DNA of 64,000 bases from Gnetum montanum (lineage: Eukaryota > Streptophyta > Gnetopsida > Gnetales > Gnetaceae), in NCBI GenBank assembly GCA_015680685.1, contig MNCI01028264.1, positions 70,706 to 134,705 on the forward strand. The letters are read 5' to 3'. The notes under the pieces are model-generated. The model made no database searches, was not told the DNA's origin, and saw nothing but the letters and a program-made list of their open reading frames with translations. Of this stretch, positions 12,290-22,758 are shown one piece after another. The stretch's first letter is position 1. Every line of letters begins with the position of its first letter. The position numbers and the translations under genes were made by a program.

Positions 12290-13060
12290 GCTACCAGAGT
12301 AGAATAATCTTTAATAAAATGTTGATAAAAACCTAGTAACCCTAGAAAACTATGAACTATTGTAGCATCCTTAAATTCAAACCATTCTCAAATTGCACTA
12401 ACTTTAGATGGGTCTACTTGTAATATTTTCTTACATATAATATGGTTCAAATATGATATTTCTTCTTTAAAGAATTCACATTTACTCAATTTTGTGTTTA
12501 ACTAGTATTTCTTAATAATTTCCATAGTAAATTTCAAATGTACAACATGTTCATTGCTTGACTTAGAATAAACAAGTATATCATTCATAAACACGATAAT
12601 AAATTTATCAAGGTATTCTTAAAATATATTATTCATCAATTCGTAAATGTTGTAGGTGCATTGGTTAGTCCAAATGACATCACTACAAATTCATACAATC
12701 CATACCTAGTTCTAAACATCATTTTCTCAATATCTTTTTCTTTGTTACTCATCTGGCATTAACCAAATTTTAAATCAATCTTAAAAAAATAACATGTGCT
12801 AGTAAGTTGATCAAAAAGGTTATCATTACTTTATTTAATTCCCTATAGTCAATACGTAACCTTAAGGTACCATCCTTCCTCTTCATGAATAGGACTAGTG
12901 CTACCCAAGATGAGACAACAGGAAGAATCTTTCCTTTTCTAGTAACTATTCTAGTTGTACCTTTAATTCCCTTATTTCCAAAGTAGAAAACCTATATGGA
13001 GCTTTCAAAATAGATGATATAATTGAAAAGATATCAATGACATGAATGACTATTCTTTTT
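12290..13060 (-). pseudogene. Gypsy reverse transcriptase (element D)
   Basis: The enzyme would copy element RNA into cDNA. On the minus strand the opening [20 protein letters not shown] is followed by [20 protein letters not shown] (about 12,890-12,840), then a KIDLKFGYCQ block, [21 protein letters not shown], and FIIVFMNDILVYSKSSNEH. The catalytic box F/Y-x-D-D reads F-M-N-D, so one active-site Asp is lost. The C-terminal part (LGFYQHFIKDYSTLVAHLTNL) also matches. Stops are few compared with the other domains. These motifs are standard for plant Ty3/gypsy RT, and the family call is firm. Confidence 0.85.
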
Positions 13061-13129
13061 TTTTGCAATTCTTTGGTTTTATCAAATATTTAATTCTCAT
13101 ACTTTTTAAGTTATTTTGGGATCTCAATA

Positions 13130-13366
13130 TCATAAAGTATTTAGGATTAAGTTAATTTTACAATGAACATGTTCTCGGCTTCTTGGATAGTATTTTAACT
13201 TGATTAATTGAAGAGAAAGGTTAATTTCTTTGTACTTGGTATGCTTACTCACTATCATTCCATTTGCAAGTTCCACATTAACAACTTTCTTAGATGATAG
13301 GATTAAATTTAATGACTTAGCTAGAGATGGTGAGATAAAATTATCGCTTGCTTCACTATCAATCAA
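13130..13366 (-). pseudogene. Gypsy retropepsin (element D)
   Basis: A 78-codon open frame starts MIDSEASDNFISPSLAKSL. It matches the aspartic protease active-site region 'LIDSGATHNFISxxLAxxLxL' of Ty3/gypsy elements, followed by VVNVELANGMIVS. The catalytic D-S-G is changed to D-S-E, so it is probably inactive. It lies between the zinc-knuckle relic and RT, as expected for this superfamily. Confidence 0.8.
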
Positions 13367-13569
13367 AAATTAAACTTCTAACCCTTAATCAATGCTTCAT
13401 AAATAAGTAAGACAAATTGTAATTTCCTCAAACCTAACTTAGTTGATGCTAAATTTCTCTCCATTATGATTGTGGTAGTAGCTTCACCATTTTCTTTTGT
13501 TACATTGGTGTTGGATTTCTAGTTCTTATTTTCATTATTTCTTTGTATCCTTACTTGTAATTTTGGATA

Positions 13570-14200
13570 GTTCCACTTGAAATGATCTTCATCATAAGCA
13601 AAAAATCCAGATCAAGTTCTTTTGTTGGGTGTCTCCTCCATGGTTTCTTGTATGATAGTCATAGTCTATAATTAATTTCATTCTTAATAATCATTTGTAA
13701 GTTTATATGCTTCATTAACTATTTTTAGATTATAGGCACATGTCGAGGGATGTATTTAAGCATGTAGTCCACCAATAAACTTTGAAGCCAATTCACCTTC
13801 ATCCTAATTACATACACATATAAAGAGATTATAAAACTCATTGTAATATTTATCAATGGATCATTAATATAATCTCAATGAGTCAAACCAAATCTTATAT
13901 TACTTAAAGAAAGAATTTGGTATAAATTTTTTTTTATAATCTTGGTAGAAGTTAAGCTATTTTCTAATTAATCCTTGAGATCTTAATCCATTCTACCATG
14001 TTATAATATGTTCCTTTAAGTACAAAGAGATCACTTATAAATATTATTGACTCAATGAATTTAGCAACTCAAAATAATTCTTCATAGTACCAAGTCAAAC
14101 TTTCATCTTAGCACTAGATCCTAAGGCTCAATCATAATGGTCAAGTTTTACCTTCTTAGTATGAACCTGGGTTAAGGATTCTATAGCTAAATTATTCCAT
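13570..14200 (-). pseudogene. gag: Gypsy gag with zinc-knuckle relic (element D)
   Basis: The minus strand contains the retrotransposon gag core: KEHIITWWNGLRSQGL, KKKFIPNSFFK, SIDKYYNEFYNLFICVCN, then DEGELASKFIGGLHA-IHPSTCAYNLKIVNEAY. Near 13,610-13,570 a CCHC knuckle relic reads YDEDHFKWNYPKLQ. The family form is CFKCGxxGHFKxxCPxLQ; two or three of the metal ligands are lost. About one stop every 25 codons. The gag start is not defined: the region 14.2-15.1 kb is probably untranslated leader. Confidence 0.7.
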
Positions 14201-15100
14201 TGAAATTAATCTCCCCCTAGTTCTAATATTTTTCCTTGTAATGAGTTCTTATTACCTTGACATTCAATAGGTTAGGATTCATCTCAATAATAATCCCTAG
14301 GTGGAAATTTCTCTTGGTACTGATCTAAAGATTGAAATGGATCTTGGTAATAACCTGTAGGTGGGAATTGATTTTGGTTATAATTCCTAGATAGGTGTTG
14401 GTTTAGATTTTATCTCTAGAGGGATGTTAATTTTGGTTAGAAGGTTGGGTCAAATGGTTAGTCAATTATTTGATGGAATCTACAAAAGAATCCATCTTCC
14501 CCTAAACTTTAGGTCATTTTCATTCAAAATTCCGAGATAATTTCCTAATCTCTTTTTAAATATTTTGCATTTTTTTGAATCTTTAATTTGATTAATAGAT
14601 ATCCTCTTACATACCTATAATCTCATTAATATGTTGCTTAAAAACATCCATCTAATCAATGACATAGAACTCCGTAATTCGTCAATGCACTCTCTAGGTT
14701 CTGGACATCAATATGTCAAAAAGACAAGGTAAGGTAATTATCCATTGGTCTTAATGTCCCTTTTTATGGATTTTGAGGGTGGTTAATTGATTTTGGAAAG
14801 GTTTAGAACTACTTTAAAAAAAATTCTCTTTCTCTAGATCCTTCTATTAAGAATTAACTAGCCTTAAAGAGTTCAACATAGTAAGAACATGTAAGTTTTG
14901 GACTTCAAATCAAGTTTTTTTCTATTTTAGATGGTAAATTAATGGCTTTAAAAACTAATTTCTTACCTTTTGCAAGCTTAATCTAGCTATTTCATCACAT
15001 CTATAGGGTCCACATATATTAGAAATGACTCTAACTTCATTGAAATTAAATACTAGAATTAAAAATTATGGTTATTTAAAGTTGTAAAAATATTTTACTC
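14201..15100. other. Probable leader or LTR of element D; no gene
   Basis: This lies on the 5' side of the minus-strand gag. I see no continuous coding frame. Degenerate short repeats of the form 'gataataa-ccctaggtgg(a/g)a-tt' occur near 14,285-14,400. A few gag N-terminal codons may extend into it. Without a second LTR the boundary cannot be placed. Confidence 0.4.
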
Positions 15101-15108
15101 TTTTTGAG

Positions 15109-15175
15109 AATTCCTAAGAGGTCACCCATCCCAGTAGTAATCTAGGATGAGTGTGCTTTACTAAGGAAATATTAT
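15109..15175 (-). repeat. 5S rRNA-like segment (antisense on the plus strand)
   Basis: The plus strand reads gaggtcacccatcccagta at 15118-15136. This is the reverse complement of the 3' half of plant 5S rRNA (...TACTAGGATGGGTGACCTC). Ungapped similarity continues upstream and downstream (gaattcctaa before it; gagtgtgcttta, the counterpart of AAGCACGCTTAA, after it). The rest of the 120-bp gene is no longer recognisable. It is therefore not a working 5S gene. Known carriers of such pieces are Cassandra-type TRIM retrotransposon LTRs and 5S-headed SINEs. It lies beside the presumed 5' end of element D, in the same orientation. Confidence 0.7.
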
Positions 15176-15854
15176 CCAAATTGTTGCCAACTTGTCAGTT
15201 TATCTTTTATGTTAAATTCTTGTATTTTTTCTAATTTAAATTGTTCTACCTTACATGTCAAATTGAAACTTCCTGAATTTGTCATTTTTTGAAATTCCTA
15301 TTAATTAACAAAAAATAATTTTTGTCAACTTGAATTACCAAAGGAGATATGATCCTATGATGTTAATGGTGATTGAGGGTGGTAGAATCTTGCAACACCA
15401 AAGGCTAGTGGAGGAGGCATGATCCTATGACACCATCAATACTTTCAACCATCATGAACTACCATAAATCCTAGTGGATTTTTTAGCATAGGTGGAGGTA
15501 GTCCATAGGGGTAGGACATGGGTGAATAGATAAAAGGACATGACAGTGCATGTGAAGAATGGAAAAAATAGTGACAATGAGCTATAGAGTACAAATGGTG
15601 GTGTGTGATAACATGATAGGTTTTGTTTAGGTTGGCTTGTCCCAACAATCTACATGGCTCCTAAAGAGCCTACGCAATCCTCAATGAGCCTATGTGATTC
15701 TTATAGGGCTAAGTAACCCCTCACAAGGTTGCGCAAGCCCTTGTTGATCTTGCAATCATGTGGAAATATTTTTTTAATTATTGAAAATTTATTTTTCTAT
15801 TATTTTTAAATAATATATATTTATATATGCCTAATAAATAAACAACTTGGAAAT
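15176..15854. other. Non-coding stretch with short local repeats
   Basis: Two copies of 'atgatcctatga' with related flanks occur at about 15,350 and 15,420. A degenerate run with the theme 'gcctacgcaatcct / gcctatgtgattct / gctaagtaacccct / gttgcgcaagccct' occupies about 15,664-15,752. A short minus-strand open frame (15648-15445) has no recognisable content and is treated as chance. Confidence 0.4.
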
Positions 15855-15931
15855 TTGGCTAGATGGTTAGTTGAATGGGGCTTACAACTTGCACTTCATA
15901 AGTTCTAGGTCATTGTTTCAATTCCTAATCC
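15855..15931 (+). repeat. tRNA-like SINE head (Pol III A and B boxes)
   Basis: The sequence tggctagatggttag (A-box-like) is followed about 45 bp later by ggtcattgtttcaattcc, a decayed B box (GGTTCGAATCC). Spacing and the intervening 'gcacttcataagttctagg' fit a tRNA-derived SINE head, not a functional tRNA: the acceptor stem does not pair. It differs from the SINE family at 27-34 kb. Confidence 0.5.
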
Positions 15932-16126
15932 TAATTTAAAATTTTTTAATTTTAATTAAATAGAAAATTTACTAATAAACATGACATCTCACAAATCATG
16001 CATTAGATTTTACTAAAATTGGTACCATTGTAATTATCTTAGAGAGTGTCATGTGTTGGACTCATGATATCTATGGTTTACTAACTCTATAATTCATTAA
16101 ATCAAGAAAAGTAATTATTACTTAAT

Positions 16127-16131
16127 AATTA
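16127..16131. other. Target-site duplication, left copy (AATTA)
   Basis: The five bases AATTA directly precede the TG of the 5' LTR and recur immediately after the CA of the 3' LTR. A 5-bp duplication is normal for plant LTR retrotransposons. Confidence 0.8.
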
Positions 16132-17031
16132 TGATAAATCCAAATTTTTCTTGGTAATGATTTCAGTTATTTAATATTGAAGCCATGATATCGAATCACC
16201 AATATTGAGGCACAAGATACAATGTCACATATTTGATATCACAAATGTGTGTGGGCATAGAAATACAACACTTAGGCATGCCGTCCACATATAATTTTAT
16301 TTCACACTTAGCAAAATTCCATCAATTTGTTTTCTTGATTTTAGCACTTAGCACTTAGGAGTGTATGCCCATAGTATGATGGTTAGTAATCAAACAAAGG
16401 ATTTGTTCAAGTGGAATGTACTTGGACATGTTTCATGTATGGAAATAAAGATCGAGATGACTTTGCATCATTACAACATCACTTAGTTTCTTTACTTTTT
16501 ATACTTAGAATAATTTTCTACTTTAACTTAGCTTAATGTTTACTATTTTCTCTAGTTACTAATTTACTTTCTATGCATGTTATCGTTACCATTGTTAAGT
16601 GGAATGGATACGAGTGATTTTGAGCATTAAGTGTAATTTTTTGGTAACCCAGTAGTATTATGACTTGGTTCACCCAGTAGCATAATACTTCATAGTCCTA
16701 GTAACTATTACATGAGTCCAAGACATGTGTAGAGAATCAGGAATGGATAGCCATCACATAGGCTAGATTATGTTTGTTTACTATTACATAGATTTAGAAA
16801 AAATTCCACCTACTTTATGCTTTCTAAAGGTAATATGGCATACTTAACATCAATTATCATATGCCTCATCATGATTTAAACCATACACATCAATTTTAGT
16901 AACTCACCTGGGAAGACAACAATCATGAACTGTAGCATAATTACATTATCTTATCCACAAAATTCAACTAGGCTATGCATGAACACTCATAACTCATATT
17001 GTTGGATGTTGTACTACTTGGCTACTCATCA
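16132..17031 (+). repeat. 5' LTR of element C
   Basis: 900 bp, TG...CA. It aligns end to end with 25698-26601. Conserved stretches include 'gtggaatgtacttg', 'acttagcttaatgtttact' and 'ttaagtggaatggata'. It would carry promoter and polyadenylation signals, but I could not single out a reliable TATA box. A primer-binding site is expected just after 17,031; the bases there (ttgatgttgtaaccaag) match no tRNA 3' end that I can recall. Confidence 0.9.
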
Positions 17032-17230
17032 TTGATGTTGTAACCAAGAACTCATCAATGTTATGCTAAATAATTTATTTCTCAAAGTTCATTTTGTCTA
17101 ACACACAAAGTCAAACCTTACAACTATAAGTAAAGCACACTTAACCCATAATATATAAAAACTATAATATGGATTCACACAAAGATAACCATAACTTGCT
17201 AGGGAGATAAGGAGAAGCATTGACAAAATT

Positions 17231-19900
17231 ATGGATGAAGAATAATGGGGAATGCCAATGCAAACAAGAATCACTTATGCCCACATTGATCTTTACCATC
17301 TATACTTCACTTTCATCTTCCATCAAGACAATCAAATGAGATGGAGGGACATGCAAGGCAACATAGTCCTACCTATAGAACATGCAATAGTTAACATGCT
17401 CCAAACTACCTTAAGGGGAATGCATTTGGACCAAATCTAGAAAGGGTATCATGTGACTTAACACATGATAAGATCCTATGAATCAACAAAGGATTAGATG
17501 AGAAGGGAGTCTACCATGGAGTTCAAACATATTCATAGCAAAGGGAAGTAGGCCAACACTTCTATTATCATAGAAGAACTTGATCCTGACACATCCATCT
17601 CAAAGTAGCTCCATCAACACCATGAGGAGCCTAAAATTCCTATCATCAAACTTAAGAAACTTTTCAAAGCCCAACTTCATTATACTCTAGCAGAGAAACA
17701 TAAGGGGGAGGCTACTGACTTAAGATATAAGTGGGACTCTTGGTCAAGGGTTTCTACCAAATCTTACAAAGATACATATAAGAGTCATGAAAGGAGAACA
17801 AGCTAGCATAATTCTCCTACTACCTTATCTACCTCATCACAATCATCAAAGGACTCTAATAGGGGATGACATAAATATTGAGACTTTGATAGGGAGGGAA
17901 GGAAGACTTATGGTCATCATGATAGATATTCAAGACATTCTAATATAGAAGATGAAGAACATGAAAGAAGGAGAAGAAGGGATAGAAGAGAGGATCAAGG
18001 AAGATATGAGCATAGAAGGATTCACTATTACAACAAAATGTATGAACTCAACCATGATGATGAAAATCTTATGGCAACTTGAAGTATGATAAACATCTAA
18101 GAAGCTATCTACATACAAACTAGGAATGTTAGGGATAGCCAAATCAAATAGCTAGATATGAACATTATGCCAAGACTTCAAGGTGACTACAATGATGATC
18201 TGTAGCATCACCTTCAAGCTTTCCATGATGCATGTGTCCTCCAAAATGTAGAGAGTGATTCGTAAAAATTGAAGCTATTTCCTAGAGCACTTGTGAAGGA
18301 AGTGGAAAGCTAGCATAGGTAATTGGAACCTGAATCCATCATATGCTAGAGTACCATGGTCAAAATATTTAATGAAAAATACCAGACATATTCACAAGTG
18401 CCAAACTTATTAAAAAAAATCAAGGGATGGAAGCAAGGGACTCATGAGACCCTTGACATGGTAATGGGAAGATATTATTTACTATTACACAGATGCCCAA
18501 GCCATAGATTTCCATCAAAGAAATAGCTCAAGCACATTGTAGATGGGTTGTGAAGAAAAACAAGAGAGACCATTGGGTTTATGCCCAAGGAAGGTTATCA
18601 GAAATGACCACCCATCACATTTAAAGACTAATTATTCAAGTGGCAAAAGAGAATGGAGAACTCAAATAGAGGAAATCAACTAAAGGGTACAATAGATATC
18701 CATCCATCTAGAAGAGAGATGCACTAGTCTATGAAACACAAGAGGAGAAAACCTTTGACCCAGCCAATTAGCAAAAGACTCTACCTATTCAAAAATCAAT
18801 TAATGATATAGCAACCAAGGTAGAGAGAGTCTAAGATTCAGTCGATGAAAAATTTGCTACAACCTTAAAGATCATGAAGGAAAAGACTAAACAATCACTA
18901 AATAGGGGCAAAAAAAAATAAGAAGAAAATATATTATGAATGACACAATTACAAGTAAAAAGGAAAAGTTGCTACCATTGAAGGATACATTGACTCCAAT
19001 TCAGAGGGAAAGAAAGGATGCAAGGTGTGCTAGTATGAACATCCTAAGGGATGTTGCCCTATTATGGTCTAGTTGTAAGAATCTGGGGTATATGCACTCA
19101 ATCCAAGATTTTTCAAAAATAAGGGATCCATAAGGCTTCCTTACCCTTAAGGTAATATCATGAAGCCTTTCTAGCCAACCTATTATCCAAGTGGAGCCTA
19201 CCCTAAATTGTAAGAGCAATATTAGTAGGAATGGTAGCAACCATAGACATGGGAAACACCACTACCAAGGCAATAGTATTCATATCAACAACCTAATCCT
19301 TATGTATGTTATGTTCAATGTTCAATCTTACCAACCAGTGTAGCTATTTAGACTTCATAATATTATCCACTTATATACCATAGATCCATGCTTCCAAGAA
19401 TAGATTTGAACTCACACATGCATTTGCAAACAACTAATTCTTTAAACAAACATATAACTAATCCTCTAAGACAAGTGCCACCATCTATTATGCAAGGGGA
19501 ATTTCCATTACAATTGTAGTAGTGAAAATTTGTAAGGGCAGTAAATATACAAGTAGATAATCCTATAAGCAACACTAAGGACGAAATGAAGAAATGTCCT
19601 TTGTTTAGGACAAGTCCAAAGAAAGATAGTATAATTAAAGCTTCATCAAGACCAACTTCCCCTAGAACAAATTCTATTACTACCAACAAGCTTCTATGAT
19701 CATCCAATCCAAACATGCAAACTAACATGCTCACTAAAATTGTTACAAACTGTATAAAGGTAGGGCCACTCCGTAGAAAGAGAATTAATCTAGGAATTCC
19801 TTTGATATATCTAAGAGTAGCTATAAATCTACCATGAAAAGCTCTATTAGCCTCAAGTTCTAGAGTAAATATAATCTCTTATGAAAGCTATCAAGCATGG
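17231..19900 (+). pseudogene. gag: Ty3/gypsy gag (element C)
   Basis: The frame opens at the ATG at 17231; after one stop, 17252-17440 is open (MPMQTRITYAHIDLYHLYF). An Arg/Glu/His-rich stretch follows (about 17,880-18,050). The gag core is clear at 18,170-18,620: HHLQAFHDACVLQNVESDS, KLKLFPRALVKEVES, QLEPESII, IFNEKYQTYSQVPNLLKKI, TLDMVMGRYYLLLHRCPSH and IGFMPKEGYQ. These match the plant Retrotrans_gag pattern ('FLxSFxDACxLxNxxxDSMKLKLFPxxLxGxAxxWYxxLxPxSIxSWxxM'). A knuckle-like Cys stretch at about 19,020-19,080 is too decayed to confirm. Stops are frequent, mainly at former Trp and Gln codons. Confidence 0.75.
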
Positions 19901-19914
19901 AACCTACCATCATT

Positions 19915-20605
19915 GATGGAGTGTAACATTACATTACAGCTTACAAATCAGTTTGTTGTGTTTCCTTTAGGATAGATAGGTAATGTAATGACCATTATCA
20001 ATGGATGGTCTTATTTAGTAGGCTTTCTAGTAATTTATGTGAAAGATGTTGATAATGAATTTCCAATTATCATGGGGAGAGCATGGCTTAGCACAATTGA
20101 TGCTAACCTAAGTATGAGGGATCTATCTGTTGAGATCTCTAATGATGATAAGCATGAAGCCATACATACATAGTGGATTACATACATTATAGCTGAAAGT
20201 AAATGGTGCAATCTTGGACCAACATTCCAAAATGTTAACATAGTCATCACACCAATCCACAATAAGTGTGAAGAACAAGTATGCATACAAGAGAGTGTAG
20301 AAGCTGCAAAACCAGAAGGCACCTTGTGGCCACTAACCAAGAATCAAAAATTATTTAAAAAATGCATGAAATAATGTAATTCAGTTATTAACTCCCATTC
20401 CAAGAATAGGACTCCAACTAAGGACCCAACAAAAAAATTAACAACTCATAATCATACACCAAAAGGGAAAGAAAATAGGGACTTAGATGATAAAAACTTA
20501 ACTACCATCAAGACTACATGGCATAATAATAAAAAAATTAAATCAATAAAGATGGTAAGAAAACCACTTAGAGTATATGATATAGGAGAACTAAGGAGCA
20601 TTTTC
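19915..20605 (+). pseudogene. Ty3/gypsy retropepsin and gag-pro C-terminus (element C)
   Basis: The frame includes NITLQLTNQFVVFPLG, VGFLVIYVKDVDNEFPIIMG and RAWLSTIDANLSMRDLSVEI. This is the second half of the plant gypsy protease ('VxLRLADxSxxxPxGIxxDVxVxVxxxxxPxDFxVLxxxxxxxxPIILGRPWLAT'). The D-(S/T)-G loop should lie just upstream of 19,915 but is not clearly preserved. After it comes an acidic, Lys-rich tail to about 20,605. In autonomous relatives RT begins a few hundred bases later. Here the downstream DNA is T-rich and non-coding. Confidence 0.75.
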
Positions 20606-22758
20606 TGAACACTCATCCATGAGTTCAATCGTGGGGGAGATTCCTTTGATTTTAGAATTGATAAGTGCTTTTCTATTTTTTATTTTACAATTCTTTTCAC
20701 TCTTTCACATTCTTTGATAAAATACTTTCCACTCTTTTATACTTTTTATTTCTTAAATTTTTTACATTCTTTGATATATCTTTCAATTATTTTAACATTT
20801 TTAATTCTTTATACTTTTCAAAATTCTTACTATCTTTTTCATTTCATTCATACTTTGTTCTCAAACCTTTTGTAAATAATTTTTATTACTAATAAGACAC
20901 ATTACAAATAAAGGCAAGATGTAGCCCAATAAAGTGAAGATTTCTCTATGTTATTAAGTCATAAGGGACTAATTATTTGAACAATGAGCCCAGAGCATCC
21001 ATCCATCCATTCCATTAATAAGAGGTTCTTACCATGGCCATAATGATATTATTTTCCATTATACAACTAAAATAAACCTATGATAATTTTTCCTAGACTA
21101 AAAGGTGAAGAACCAAGTAGGAATGAAAAGGGTGTGACATCGAGGGGATTTGTGGATTCTTTTATATTATTGTTGTGACTTCTATCATGTTGCTAAAGTT
21201 GTATTATATCCTTGTAGATCTAACAAAAAATGGGAGTAAGAGTAAAATAACTACTACCTTAAAACGTTGAAATAGATAAAAATAAAAGAGCACAAAATAA
21301 ATTTCTAGAGGTTCCATTAGAAAGAAATGTTACCCATGCTTGAAGGTAGGTGGCTTCTTAGAAATATAAAAATAAAAATAAAGTGATATGAATAAAACTC
21401 CTCCATTGGACAATACGCCAAGTGATAATAATTATTGCAACATTAATAGTCTTACAATTGTAATTCCAAGAGAAGAAATGATATGATGTCATTAGAATGT
21501 GGTTTGAACTTGCTTTGAATCTTGGAGAGAAAGGCTAGTGATTAATTTAACCACTAGTAAAACATAAGAATTCATCATGCCTATGGTAAGATATCTCACA
21601 TCCAAATTTCTACAATTCCTTCTAAGTCCATCTCATAGTCATAACTTATGATTTTATATAACATAGAGTTATTTTCCCAATTTGGTGGTACTAAGATGTG
21701 TGTTTTGCTAAACATGTATTACATTCAACTCCTTAAGTGCCTCACGACCCTTCTAAGCATGATTATACAAGGGCATTAAGGGTTGGCACTTAATTTGGGG
21801 AGGATCCACTTGTATAACTATTGTATCTTATACTTGCCAAGTGATTCCACATCATCTTGAACCTTCAAAACATCAATAAACACTTCCCATATCATTTACA
21901 CTATCTATTCTAAAAATATGAATTCATTAACCTTCTTAACTAGCTTATGAACTTTCATAGCCCAATATTCCTTCTCTATGGAATTCCAATGATGAATTTC
22001 TTGACAAAACTAAGCATATTTTCATCATCTAAACACTTTGATAAATCTTAATACCTTCTAAATCTCCAAAAGAATTAATTTTTTCCATCAAACCCTTTTG
22101 AAAGATGAATTTTCATGGGCTCCAATATCATGTCACTAATATTGGGTCTACATTGATATCAAATGCCCTATGTCTAGTCCTTGATATTGGGTTGCACAAA
22201 ATCTATATATATGTAGGAACTTACAAAATTATTTTTATCATTTATCATTTGTGCTAATGGAGATTTTTCAAATTTCCTTTTCCGATCTAACCTCTAACCT
22301 CCTAGCTTTCTGAAGCCATAAGTTGACCATTATTGCTTTGATTTTCATGCCTTTTTAACCTATTTGACCATGGAGTGCTCAACGTAGTCATGAGGGATGC
22401 TAGTGAGGAAAACGTGGGTTAATTTTTTGAAAAATTATAACTCTTGAGAGATATTTTAAGATAAGTATGAAGAGATAACTAAAATTTTTTAAGAATAATC
22501 ATGCATATCAATGTCAAAACACTTAATTAATGTTCTTAAGGAACCATAACCATCACCATACACCATACATAAGAACATATTAGACAATTGTTAAGGGTTA
22601 TAAAAGGATTAACACCTATGGGGTTACTTTTTACAAAACATTTCTAACTTTGCCATCATAAAATAAGAACTTAATGAAACTAAGGGCATCATTAAGATAT
22701 GAAATTTTTAAGAATAAATGTGAATACGCTAGTTATTTTTAATCTTTTATGACTGTAG
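20606..22758. other. Internal non-coding region of element C where pol is expected
   Basis: No YxDD, 'RPQYxLS', integrase or chromodomain motif was found in any frame. A plus-strand open frame at 20665-20892 is composed almost entirely of Phe, Leu, Ser and Tyr because the DNA is a T-rich tract, so I do not call it a gene. The last bases before 22,759 (tttttaatcttttatgactgtag) look like a 3' splice acceptor. Confidence 0.55.

Larger units (their letters stand above)
11425..14200 (-). mobile_element. Ty3/gypsy retrotransposon relic, minus strand (element D)
   Basis: Reading the minus strand from 14.2 kb downwards gives the full gypsy order: gag, zinc knuckle, protease, RT, RNase H, then the start of integrase. 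Integrase is cut at about 11,425, exactly where plus-strand element B ends. The 5' leader and LTR should lie between 14.2 and 16.1 kb but no second LTR copy remains, so I cannot define the LTR. Stops and frameshifts run through all domains. The domain order (integrase after RNase H) distinguishes it from copia. Confidence 0.85.

Noticed and set aside
15118-15170. Functional 5S rRNA gene
   Set aside because: Only part of the gene is recognisable, the internal promoter boxes are not preserved and the other half is missing.
20665-20892. 75-codon plus-strand frame made of Phe, Leu, Ser and Tyr
   Set aside because: A T-rich tract translates this way in any frame; there is no start context and no family resemblance.
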